Source: Burkholderiaceae bacterium
GTDB taxonomy: Bacteria; Pseudomonadota; Gammaproteobacteria; Burkholderiales; Burkholderiaceae_C
Reading direction: 5' to 3'
Length of the DNA: 64,000 nucleotides
NCBI GenBank assembly: GCA_017992055.1
Contig: JAGOPK010000001.1
Coordinates: 434,001 to 498,000, forward strand
This document shows, piece after piece, positions 32,805 through 41,070 of the stretch; positions within the stretch are counted from its first letter, which is position 1; each line of letters starts with the position of its first letter. A program made the translations under genes and the position numbers. The notes beneath the pieces were generated by a model. The model had not been told where the DNA came from and made no database searches. It saw nothing but the letters and a program-made list of their open reading frames with translations.

Positions 32805-33938
32805 ATGGGCGCGCAGCACAGGGCAGGTCGGGGCGTGGCAGGTCGGTGCGGCGGCGACCGGCGCCGGCTGTTGGGCTGGCTGGCCGCGCTGCCAGTGCTC
32901 CAGCTGGGCCTGGCCGGCTGTGCCACGCCGCTGCCGCCGGCATCGCCGCTGCAGTCGCTGCTGGCCGACGAGCAGCATGGCCTGCCGCCGGCCGATCTGC
33001 CGTCGCCCGAGGCCGTGCTGGCCATCGACGAGGCCATGCGCGGCTATCTGGAGCGCCGGCTGCGCGGCCTGCTGGCGCAGAACAGCCCGCAGCGCGCCCT
33101 GGTGCAGGCCTTGTATGCCCGCGGCGAGCTGCAGCTGGACTACGACAGCGGCCCCACCCGCACCGCCCGCGAGGCCTTTGCCGCGCGGCGGGGCAACTGC
33201 CTGTCCCTGGTGCTGATGACCGCCGCCTTTGCGCAGGAGCTGGGCATCAACGTCACCTTCAACCAGGCGCTGATCGAGGACGAATGGCGGCGCGAGGGCG
33301 GCCTGGTGCTGCGGGCCGGCCATGTCAACCTGACGCTGCGCGCCAATGGCGCCCGCTGGGCCAGCACCGTGACCCAGGGGCTCATGATCGACTTTCTGCC
33401 CACCAACGACCTGGCCGGCCTGCGCACCGAGCCCATCGAGCAGGCCACGGTGCTGGCCATGTTCTACAACAACCGCGCCGTCGAGCTGCTGGGCCAGGGC
33501 CGGATCGACGCCGCCTACTGGCATGTGCGCCAGGCCCTGTGGCTGGACCCCGGCCACGACGGCGCGCGCAATACGCTGGGCGTGGTGCACCTGCGCAGCG
33601 GCCGGCCCGACCTGGCCGAGCGTGCCTATGCCCAGGTGCTGCAGCGCCGGCCCGACGACCTGGCGGCGCTGGCCAACCTGGCCTCGCTGCACGAGGCCCA
33701 GGGCCGCCTGGCGCTGGCCCAGCCGCTGCGCGAACGCCGCCGCCAACTGGAGCGGGCGCTGGCCGACGAGGCCTGGAAGCGCAGCCTGAAGGCCTGGCGC
33801 CGCGGCGATGCCGAAACGGCCGAGCGCGCCCTGGTGCAGGCCGAGGCCATCAGCGCCGACGAGACCGAGCGCGTGCGCTATGGCGGCAAGCTGGCCTGGC
33901 TGCGCGCCCAGCGGGGCGGCGGGGCTGCGGCGCTGTAG
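32805..33938 (+). CDS. Transglutaminase-like/TPR lipoprotein
   Basis: 377 residues. A lipoprotein signal has its lipobox Cys at 39 (LGLAGCAT). The N-terminal domain has the papain-like triad order of transglutaminase-fold proteins: Cys132 (RRGNCLS), His173 (AGHVNL) and Asp196 (LMIDFLP). At least three TPR units follow (AVELLGQGRIDAAYWHVRQA, ARNTLGVVHLRSGRPDLAER, ALANLASLHEAQGRLALAQP). GGAG sits before ATG 32805. It probably works in the envelope, either as a peptide-crosslink hydrolase or as an inactive peptide-binding scaffold. The gene ends inside a small tandem repeat. Confidence 0.8.
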   Translation: MGAQHRAGRGVAGRCGGDRRRLLGWLAALPVLQLGLAGCATPLPPASPLQSLLADEQHGLPPADLPSPEAVLAIDEAMRGYLERRLRGLLAQNSPQRALVQALYARGELQLDYDSGPTRTAREAFAARRGNCLSLVLMTAAFAQELGINVTFNQALIEDEWRREGGLVLRAGHVNLTLRANGARWASTVTQGLMIDFLPTNDLAGLRTEPIEQATVLAMFYNNRAVELLGQGRIDAAYWHVRQALWLDPGHDGARNTLGVVHLRSGRPDLAERAYAQVLQRRPDDLAALANLASLHEAQGRLALAQPLRERRRQLERALADEAWKRSLKAWRRGDAETAERALVQAEAISADETERVRYGGKLAWLRAQRGGGAAAL

Positions 33939-33958
33939 CGCGGTAGCGCGGTAGCGCG
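33935..33958. repeat. 8 bp unit repeated three times across a stop codon
   Basis: GTAGCGCG occurs three times in perfect tandem. The TAG of the first unit is the stop codon of the lipoprotein gene. Confidence 0.8.
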
Positions 33959-33970
33959 CCCGGCGCGGGC
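33958..33970 (+). terminator. Short GC hairpin after the lipoprotein gene
   Basis: GCCCG-GCG-CGGGC, a 5 bp stem 19 bp after the stop codon, followed by GTCTC rather than a U run. A weak terminator candidate. Confidence 0.3.
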
Positions 33971-34063
33971 GTCTCATGGTCGACACCGGGCCGCCGGGGC
34001 CTGCGGCACACTGCCTGGCAGTTGCCATCAAGTTGCCATGAACCGAGCAGGAGACCCGACCCC

Positions 34064-35248
34064 ATGTCCACCGGACCGTTGAACGGATTGCGCGTGATCG
34101 AACTGGCCAGCATCGGCCCCGGTCCGCTGTGCACCATGCTGCTGGCCGACCTGGGCGCCGACGTGATCCGCATCGACCGCGTCGAGCCCAGCGGCCTGGG
34201 CGTGCCCTCGGACGATCCGACCACGCGCTACGACGTCACCGGCCGCAACCGCCGCTCGATCGCGCTGGACATCAAGTCGCCGGCTGGCCGCGAGGCCGCG
34301 CTGCGCCTGATCGACCGCGCCGACGTGCTGATCGAAGGCTGGCGGCCTGGCGTGGCCGAGCGCCTGGGCCTGGGCCCCGAGGTCTGCCATGCACGCAACC
34401 CCGGCCTGGTGTTCGGCCGCATGACCGGCTTCGGCCAGCAGGGCCCGCTGGCCCATGCCGCCGGCCACGACCTGAACTACATCGCCCTCACTGGCGCCCT
34501 GCATGCCATCGGCACCGCCGGCCCCGGCGGCAAGCCGGTGCCGCCGCTGAACCTGGTGGGCGACTACGGCGGCGGTGCGCTGTACCTGGCCTTCGGCCTG
34601 CTGGCGGCGATCTTCGAGCGCAGCCGCTCCGGCAAGGGCCAGGTGGTGGATGCGGCCATGGTCGACGGCGTGGGCTCGCTGCTCAGCATCTTCCACGGCA
34701 TGGTGGCCTCGGGCCGCTGGGACGCCAGCCAGCGCCAGGCCAACATCCTGGACGGCGGCGCACCGTTCTACGACACCTACGAAACCGCCGACGGCAAGTG
34801 GGTGTCGATCGGTCCGATCGAGCCCAAGTTTTTTGCCGAGCTGGTCGAGCGCATCGGCCTGGACCGCAAGTACATCCGCAGCCAGTACGACCGCCGCTGC
34901 TGGCCCGAGTTGCGCGCCGACCTGGAGCGCATCTTCAAGACCAAGGCGCGCGACGAATGGACCGCGCTGCTGGAAGGCACGGACGCCTGCTACGCCCCGG
35001 TGCTGAGCCTGGCCGAGGCGCCGGCCCATGCCCATGCGCAGCAGCGTGGCGGCTTCATCACCGTGGACGGCGTGGTGCAGGCCGCGCCGGCGCCGCGCTT
35101 CTCGCGCAGCCAGCCCGAGGCGCCGCGGGCTCCGGTGGCGCCGGGCGCGCACAGCGATGCCATCCTGGCCGAGGCCGGCTACGGCGCCGCCGAGATCGCC
35201 GCGCTGCGCCAGGCCGGCACCGTGGTCGGCACCCCGGTCGGCGGTTGA
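34064..35248 (+). CDS. CaiB/BaiF family alpha-methylacyl-CoA racemase-like protein
   Basis: 394-residue class III CoA-transferase-fold protein. The AMACR-type opening [20 protein letters not shown] and the [13 protein letters not shown] stretch (His135, with its Asp) correspond to the catalytic region of alpha-methylacyl-CoA racemases, which epimerise 2-methyl branched acyl-CoAs. This fits better than formyl-CoA transferase. AGGAG at 34049-34053 supports ATG 34064. The next gene, a Nudix-metallohydrolase, begins 5 bp after the stop, so a CoA-ester metabolism operon is likely. Confidence 0.88.
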   Translation: MSTGPLNGLRVIELASIGPGPLCTMLLADLGADVIRIDRVEPSGLGVPSDDPTTRYDVTGRNRRSIALDIKSPAGREAALRLIDRADVLIEGWRPGVAERLGLGPEVCHARNPGLVFGRMTGFGQQGPLAHAAGHDLNYIALTGALHAIGTAGPGGKPVPPLNLVGDYGGGALYLAFGLLAAIFERSRSGKGQVVDAAMVDGVGSLLSIFHGMVASGRWDASQRQANILDGGAPFYDTYETADGKWVSIGPIEPKFFAELVERIGLDRKYIRSQYDRRCWPELRADLERIFKTKARDEWTALLEGTDACYAPVLSLAEAPAHAHAQQRGGFITVDGVVQAAPAPRFSRSQPEAPRAPVAPGAHSDAILAEAGYGAAEIAALRQAGTVVGTPVGG

Positions 35249-35253
35249 TCGCC

Positions 35254-36948
35254 ATGGCCAGCAGCCTGCCCGATCTGCCGGCCCCGGCCGAGCCCCCCAA
35301 GCCGCGCGCCGCGGCCTCGCTGATCGTGGTGCGCGATGCGCCGGACGGCTCCGGCCTGCAGGTGCTGATGCTGCGCCGCGCCGAGCGCCCCGGCGACCAG
35401 AACAGCGGCGCCGCGGTGTTTCCGGGCGGGCTGCTGGATGTCAGCGACCGCGGCCACTACGGCCGCTGCCGCGGCGTCGACGATGCCAGCGCCAGCGCCC
35501 GCATGGGCCTGGACCAGCATGGCCTGCACTACTGGGTGGCGGCGGTGCGCGAATGCTTCGAGGAAGCCGGCCTGCTGTTTGCCAGCGACGATGCGGGGGG
35601 GCTGGTCGACCTGCAGCGGCTGGATGCCGACGACGTGGTGGCGCTGCGCCGCGCCCTGCATGCCAATGAGATCGGCATGGAGGCGGTGTGCGAGCGCTTC
35701 GGCGTGCAGCTGGCCACCGACCGGCTGGCGTATTTCAGCCACTGGATCACGCCGATCGGCATGCCCAAGATCTTCGACACCCGGTTTTTCATCGCCGAGG
35801 CGCCGCCCGGGCAGGTGGCGGTGGCCGATGCCACCGAGACCGCCGAGCTGATGTGGCTGAAGCCGGCCGAGGCGCTGAAGCGGGGTTTCAAGCTGCTCAA
35901 CGTCACCGAGATCACGCTCAAGCAGCTGGCCGGTTTTGCCACGGCCGCCCAGGCCATCGCCTGGGCGCGTGGCCAGGACCAGGTGCCGACCATCCGCCCG
36001 CGCATCGGCCGCAGCGCCAAGGGCAAGAAGCCCATCAACCCCGGCGACTGGGCCTTTGCCGAGCTGGGCCGGGTCGACCCAGAGGGCCGCGGCACCGGCC
36101 TGGTGGAGCTGATCCCCGGCGAGCCGCTGTGGCTGAGCCCGCGCGTGCTGCGCGTCACCGCGCCCAACGGCAGCCTGATGACCGGGCCGGGCACGAATGC
36201 CTATTTCATCGGTGCGCCGGGCAGCGACGACTGGACCCTGCTCGACCCCGGTCCCGACGACGCCGAACATGTCAAGGCCCTGTTGGCCGCGGCGCCGGGG
36301 CGCATCACGCGCATCCTGGTCACGCACACCCACAAGGACCATTCGCCGGCCGCCGCCGCCATCGCCGCGGCCACTGGCGCGCCCACCTATGGCCAGGTGG
36401 CCGCTCATCCCGAGTGGCAGGACACCGGCTTCGTGCCCAGCCATGCGCTGGTCGGTGGCGAGCGCCTGCCGCTGGGCGAAGGCGTGACGCTGCGCGCCGT
36501 GCACACGCCCGGCCATGCCAGCAATCATCTTTGCTACCTGCTGGAAGAAGAGAAGCTGCTGTTCACCGGCGACCACCTGATGCAGGGCAGCACCGTGGTC
36601 ATCAACCCGCCCGACGGCGACATGGCCGTCTACCTGCGCTCGCTGGAGCAACTGCTGGATCTGCCGCTGGACTGGCTGGCGCCGGGCCATGGCTTTCTGA
36701 TCGAGCGGCCGCACGAGGTCATCCGCAAGACCATCGCCCACCGCCTGGGCCGCGAGGCCAAGGTGCTGGCCGGGCTGACGGCGGTGGACCAGGCCGAGGC
36801 CCAGCTGCTGGCCACCGTGTATGCCGACACGCCGGCGGCGCTGCACGGCGTGGCGCTGCGCTCGCTGCGTGCGCACCTGCTGAAGCTGAAGGCCGAGGGC
36901 CGGGTGGCCGGCGACAGCGGCGGCAACTGGCGCTTGCTGAATGCCTGA
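35254..36948 (+). CDS. Nudix (NUDT19-like) and metallo-beta-lactamase fold fusion
   Basis: 564-residue two-domain enzyme. The N-terminal Nudix domain (1-250) has a split Nudix box: FPGGLLDVSD, an insertion of about 35 residues, then AAVRECFEEAGLLF. This is the arrangement of NUDT19-type CoA diphosphatases. The C-terminal metallo-beta-lactamase fold (290-520, LACTB2-like) has a complete metal site: THTHKDH with His358, His360, Asp362 and His363, then HTPGHASNH, FTGDHL and APGHG. A winged-helix-like tail closes it. It lies between an acyl-CoA racemase and a serine hydrolase, suggesting CoA-ester breakdown. Confidence 0.88.
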   Translation: MASSLPDLPAPAEPPKPRAAASLIVVRDAPDGSGLQVLMLRRAERPGDQNSGAAVFPGGLLDVSDRGHYGRCRGVDDASASARMGLDQHGLHYWVAAVRECFEEAGLLFASDDAGGLVDLQRLDADDVVALRRALHANEIGMEAVCERFGVQLATDRLAYFSHWITPIGMPKIFDTRFFIAEAPPGQVAVADATETAELMWLKPAEALKRGFKLLNVTEITLKQLAGFATAAQAIAWARGQDQVPTIRPRIGRSAKGKKPINPGDWAFAELGRVDPEGRGTGLVELIPGEPLWLSPRVLRVTAPNGSLMTGPGTNAYFIGAPGSDDWTLLDPGPDDAEHVKALLAAAPGRITRILVTHTHKDHSPAAAAIAAATGAPTYGQVAAHPEWQDTGFVPSHALVGGERLPLGEGVTLRAVHTPGHASNHLCYLLEEEKLLFTGDHLMQGSTVVINPPDGDMAVYLRSLEQLLDLPLDWLAPGHGFLIERPHEVIRKTIAHRLGREAKVLAGLTAVDQAEAQLLATVYADTPAALHGVALRSLRAHLLKLKAEGRVAGDSGGNWRLLNA

Positions 36949-38119
36949 CATGGGCGGCCGCAACTTCGACGCCGCCAACGCGGTGCTGCAGGCCGAGGTC
37001 GACGCCCGGCGTCTGCCCGGCGTCAGCGCCGCGGTGATGGTGAACGGCGAGGTCGTCGACCAGTTCTGCAGCGGCCAGGCCGATCTGGAGGCCGGCCTGC
37101 CGCTGCGGCTGGATGCGATCCACCGCGCGTTTTCCAACAGCAAGCTCATCACCTCGGTGCTGACGCTGATGCTGGCCGACGAGGGCCGCTTCGGCCTGGA
37201 CGATCCCATCGCCGAATGGCTGCCCGAGCTGAAGGCCTTGCGCGTGATGCGGGCGGGCGCGACGGCGCTGGACGATACCGAGCCGCTGGCCCGGCCGGTG
37301 AGCATCCGCCAGTTGCTGACCCACACCGCCGGTTTCAGCCATGGCGTGTTCGAGCCCGGCACGCCGCTGCACGAGGCCTATCTGGCCAGCGGCGTGCGCA
37401 GCGCCGACACGCCGCTGTCCGACCTGCCGCGCCGGCTGGCGGCGCTGCCGCTGCAGTTCCAGCCCGGCGAGGGCTGGGACTATGCGCTGGGCTGCGACCT
37501 GCTGGGCCGGCTGGCCGAGGTGGTGAGCGGCCGCTCCTTCGGCGAGTTGCTGCGCGAGCGCCTGTTCGGCCCGCTGGCCATGGTGGACACCGGCTTTGTG
37601 CTGCGGCCCGACCAGGCGCCGCGGCTGGCGGCCCTGTATGCCGGCGACATGGCCGATCCGATGAAGTCCGGCCTGCGCCGGCTGGAGGGCACGCCCTGGC
37701 CCGGCGCCTACCTGCAGCCGGTGGCGCGGCAGTCGGGCGCCGGCGGCCTGGTCAGCACCCAGGCCGACATGCTGGCCCTGCTGCGCGCGCTGCGGCCCGG
37801 CCAGGGCCTGCTGAAGGATGCGACGCTGGCCGCGCTGTGCACCGACCAGCTGCCGCCGCAGCGCTGCGTGCGCTTCGCCTTCACCGGCGCGCTGCCGATG
37901 CTGGGCTTCGGCCTGGGCGGCGCGGTCACGCGCACGGCCGTGGCCGGCACGCCGGCGGCCCAGGCCGGCGAGCTGCAATGGGGCGGCCTGGCGGCCACGC
38001 ACTGGTGGCTGCATGCGGCCAGCGGCACGGCCGGCGTGCTCATGACCCAGCGCTTCATGGGCTTCTGGCACCCGTTCTGGGCCGAGTACCGGGCCCGCGT
38101 GGTGCAGGCCCTGGGCTGA
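36941..38119 (+). CDS. Serine hydrolase of the beta-lactamase/esterase EstB family
   Basis: 392-residue class C beta-lactamase-fold hydrolase without a signal peptide, so probably a cytoplasmic esterase and not an antibiotic-resistance enzyme. The nucleophile motif is Ser65-Asn-Ser-Lys68 (AFSNSKLI). The second motif is WDYALGCDLLGRL (Tyr-Ala). The LTHTAGFSHG segment is typical of the EstB/LACTB group. ATG 36941 overlaps the preceding gene by 8 bp, so the three genes from 34064 form one operon. Substrate unknown; an acyl ester or thioester would fit the context. Confidence 0.87.
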   Translation: MPDMGGRNFDAANAVLQAEVDARRLPGVSAAVMVNGEVVDQFCSGQADLEAGLPLRLDAIHRAFSNSKLITSVLTLMLADEGRFGLDDPIAEWLPELKALRVMRAGATALDDTEPLARPVSIRQLLTHTAGFSHGVFEPGTPLHEAYLASGVRSADTPLSDLPRRLAALPLQFQPGEGWDYALGCDLLGRLAEVVSGRSFGELLRERLFGPLAMVDTGFVLRPDQAPRLAALYAGDMADPMKSGLRRLEGTPWPGAYLQPVARQSGAGGLVSTQADMLALLRALRPGQGLLKDATLAALCTDQLPPQRCVRFAFTGALPMLGFGLGGAVTRTAVAGTPAAQAGELQWGGLAATHWWLHAASGTAGVLMTQRFMGFWHPFWAEYRARVVQALG

Positions 38120-38141
38120 GCGGCCGCGGCGCGGCCCGCCG

Positions 38142-41000
38142 CTAGTTCGCGGTCGATTTCAGCAGCTCGGCCACCTCGGCCTGGCGCGGGAACTTGGCGC
38201 CCAGCGCGGCCAGCGTCTGCAGCTCGCCACGCGCTGCGGCCTTGTCGCCGGCCTGGATCTGCAGCCGCGCCAGCTGCAGCCGGTACTGCGCCGCCTCGGG
38301 CGCCAACTTGACGGCCTTGGCCTGCACTTCCACCGCCTTGGGCAGCTGGTTCTCGGCCGCCAGCGCCAGCGCCAGCGTGTCCAGCATGGCCGGGGCCTCG
38401 GGTGCGGCCTTCAGCGCACGCTCGGCCAGGGCCACGCCGCCGGGCTTCTTCTGCGCTGCCAGCGCATAGGCCAGGTTGTTCAGCGCCAGCGGATGCTCGG
38501 CACGCAGGGCCAGCACCTCGCGGTACAGGGCCTCGGCCTTGGCCAGCTGGCCGGCGGCCATGGCGCTGTCGCCCAGGTGCATCACAAAGCCCAGGTCCTG
38601 CGGATGCCTCTTGCGCCAGTCGGCGGCCAGGGCCTCGGCCTCGGCGGTCTTCTTGCCGGCGTTCAGCGCCGCATGCAGGCGGGTGGCGGCATCGCCGGGC
38701 TGGGCCTTGGCCAGGGCCTTGCGCAGCGCCGCGGCGGCGGCGTCCCAGTGCTGCTGGCGCATCTCCACATCGCCCTCGATCAGCCAGCCGGTGGCGGCTT
38801 CGGGCAGCAGGGTCTGCACGCGGCGCGCGGCGGCCAGGGCATCTGCCGGGCGCTTGTCCTGCAGCGCGAGCATGGCCTGGGCCTGCAGCACCGGCAGGGC
38901 GTCGGGGGCGATCTCGCGCGCGCGCTGCACGGCCGCGGTCACGCCGGACGGGTTCTTGGCCGCCGCATGGGCATCGGCCAGGCGCAGCTGCGGCAGCGGC
39001 GAGGCCGGCAGCAGCTTGGCCAGCTTGCCGAAGGTGGCGATGGCCTGCTGGGTGTCGCCACCGGCCAGCTGCAGCCGGCCCAGGCGGTCGGTCAGCTCGG
39101 GGTGGTCGGGCAGGGCCGCCAGCGCGGCCTGGGCCGCCGCCAGCGCGGCCTTGCTGTCGCCGCCGCTGGCCAGGTGGTCGATCAGCAGCACGCGCGCCGT
39201 GGCATCGGCCGGATCGGCCTTCACCGCCTCGTCCAGCCACTTCTGGGTCTCGCTGCGGGGCGCGCCGCTGCGCGCGCTGATCTCGGCCAGCGCCAGGCGC
39301 GAGCCCACGTGCTTGGCATCGGCCTTGGCCACGGCCTCGAAGCGGGCCCGCGCCTGCTCGGGCTTGCTGTCGGCCAGATCGAGCATGGCCAGGCCCGACA
39401 GCGCCGGCATGAACTGCGCGTTCTTGGCCAGCGCGGCCTCGAAGTGCTTGCGTGCGCCGGCGCCGTCCTTCTGCTGCAGCGCGACGCGGCCGCGCAGCTG
39501 GTCGGCCAGCGGGTCCTTGGGCTGCTTGGCGGCCAGGGCGTCGATGGCCTTCAGCGCGCCGGCCACGTCGCCGCGGCGCAGCTTGCCGCTGATCAGCGCC
39601 AGGTCGGCGCTGCTGCCCTTGTCCTGGGCGGCCAGGTTCTCCAGCGCGGCAAAGCCGCTGGCGTCCTGGCCGCGGGCGATCTGCGACACCGCCACCGCGG
39701 TCTTCAGCCGCGCATCCTCGGGCTTGAGCTTGGCGGCCTTCTGGAAGCTGGCTTCGGCGGCCGCGCCGTCGCCCTTGGTCAGCTGGGCCTGGGCGGCCAG
39801 GGCCAGGGCCTCGGCATCGGCGGCCTGGCCGTCGAGCAGCGGCTGCAGTGTGGCCAGGGCCTTGTCGGCCTGGCCGTTGCGCAGCTGGGCGCTGGCCAGC
39901 AGGCGGCGCGCCGCCGCGGCCTTGGGCGCATTGGCCACGGCCTTGCCGAGCAGGGCCTCGGCCTGGGCGCTGGCGCCCAGCTTCAGCTCGGTGCTGCCGG
40001 CCAGCAGCAGCACGCGCGGGTTCTCGGGCGCGCCGCGCAGCAGCAGCTGGGTGATCTCGCGCGTGCGCTTGAGGTCGCCACGCTGGTCGGCCAGCAAGGC
40101 CTCGAAGAACAGCGTCTGCGGATGGTTGGCGGCGACCTTGTTCATCGCCTGCCACTGCGTGGTGGCGGCGGCGAAGTCGCGGCGGGCGATCAGCGCACCG
40201 ACCACGGCGCTGTGCGCGGCCACGTTGCGCGGCTGCAGTTCCAGGCTCCTGCGGTAGGCGGCGATGGCCGGCGTGGCGTCGCCGTCGCCGCCGGCCTGGG
40301 CCAGCAGCAGGTCGCCCTTCAGCGACCAGGCGCCGGCGTTGTCGGCCTGGGCCGCGATCAGCGCCTCGGCCTGCTGCAGGGCGCCGGCCAGGTCGCCGCG
40401 GCCGGCGGCCAGGCGTGCCGCCAGCAGCCGCGCCGGGCCGAAGCCGGGCACGCGGCGCTGGGCCTGGGCCAGCGCCTCCTCGGCGGCATTGAGGTCGCCG
40501 TCGGCGGCCTCGGCCTCGGCGATGTGGGTGCGGAACTTGGCCTCGGCCTCGGCCTCGGCCAGCTCGGTCTTGCCAAACTGCAGCACCAGCAGCTTGCCCT
40601 TGCCCTGGGCCACCATGCTGGCGGCCAGCAGCGGCAGCACCGAGGCATCGGGCTGGCCGGCTTCGAGCGCGCGGCGCAGCTCGGCCTCGGCGCCGGCCGG
40701 GTCGCCGGCCTCCAGCAGCAGCTGGCCCAGCAGCAACCGGCCCTCGGCCGATTGCGGATGCTGCTGCAGCAAGGCCTTCAGCGTGATGCGCGCGGCCTCG
40801 CCGTCCTTCTTCTCGATCAGCGTGCGCGCCTTGGCCAGCTCGGAGGCCTCGGTGGCCAGCAGGCGTGGCAGCATCACCACGCCGGCGGCAATGGCCCCGG
40901 CCACGGCGGCCACGCCCAGCGTGATCAGCAGCGGCTTGCGCCAGGCGGGCGGGGCCTTGGGCTTGCGGGAGCGGCGCGAGGAGGCTTGACTGGACGGCAT
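38142..41000 (-). CDS. prsT: PEP-CTERM system TPR-repeat protein (PrsT-like)
   Basis: 952 residues. One N-terminal membrane helix (LLITLGVAAVAGAIAAGVVM, about residues 24-43) precedes more than twenty TPR-like helix pairs to the C-terminus. The ordering and wording (LKALLQQHPQSAEGRLLLGQ, AEAELRRALEAGQPDASVLP, final KFPRQAEVAELLKS) fit the large TPR protein of exosortase/PEP-CTERM exopolysaccharide loci. That family is usually a lipoprotein; here no lipobox is seen, so it is anchored by the helix. It probably scaffolds polymer or protein export. It lies 15 kb from the prsK/prsR genes. Confidence 0.78.
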   Translation of the reverse strand: MPSSQASSRRSRKPKAPPAWRKPLLITLGVAAVAGAIAAGVVMLPRLLATEASELAKARTLIEKKDGEAARITLKALLQQHPQSAEGRLLLGQLLLEAGDPAGAEAELRRALEAGQPDASVLPLLAASMVAQGKGKLLVLQFGKTELAEAEAEAKFRTHIAEAEAADGDLNAAEEALAQAQRRVPGFGPARLLAARLAAGRGDLAGALQQAEALIAAQADNAGAWSLKGDLLLAQAGGDGDATPAIAAYRRSLELQPRNVAAHSAVVGALIARRDFAAATTQWQAMNKVAANHPQTLFFEALLADQRGDLKRTREITQLLLRGAPENPRVLLLAGSTELKLGASAQAEALLGKAVANAPKAAAARRLLASAQLRNGQADKALATLQPLLDGQAADAEALALAAQAQLTKGDGAAAEASFQKAAKLKPEDARLKTAVAVSQIARGQDASGFAALENLAAQDKGSSADLALISGKLRRGDVAGALKAIDALAAKQPKDPLADQLRGRVALQQKDGAGARKHFEAALAKNAQFMPALSGLAMLDLADSKPEQARARFEAVAKADAKHVGSRLALAEISARSGAPRSETQKWLDEAVKADPADATARVLLIDHLASGGDSKAALAAAQAALAALPDHPELTDRLGRLQLAGGDTQQAIATFGKLAKLLPASPLPQLRLADAHAAAKNPSGVTAAVQRAREIAPDALPVLQAQAMLALQDKRPADALAAARRVQTLLPEAATGWLIEGDVEMRQQHWDAAAAALRKALAKAQPGDAATRLHAALNAGKKTAEAEALAADWRKRHPQDLGFVMHLGDSAMAAGQLAKAEALYREVLALRAEHPLALNNLAYALAAQKKPGGVALAERALKAAPEAPAMLDTLALALAAENQLPKAVEVQAKAVKLAPEAAQYRLQLARLQIQAGDKAAARGELQTLAALGAKFPRQAEVAELLKSTAN

Positions 41001-41008
41001 GGCGCCGC

Positions 41009-41014
41009 AGTATG
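41009..41014 (-). promoter_or_regulatory. -10-like box 8 nt before the prsT start
   Basis: CATACT on the minus strand, eight bases, then ATG 41000; no Shine-Dalgarno between. Confidence 0.3.
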
Positions 41015-41070
41015 ACCCAGCGGCCCCCGGCTGCCCATCGGGAGCCGGGAGCCGCGCGCCGGCGCGTGAC

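Noticed and set aside
36941..38119. Antibiotic-resistance beta-lactamase
   Set aside because: The fold and SxxK are present but there is no signal peptide and the family wording and operon fit an esterase.
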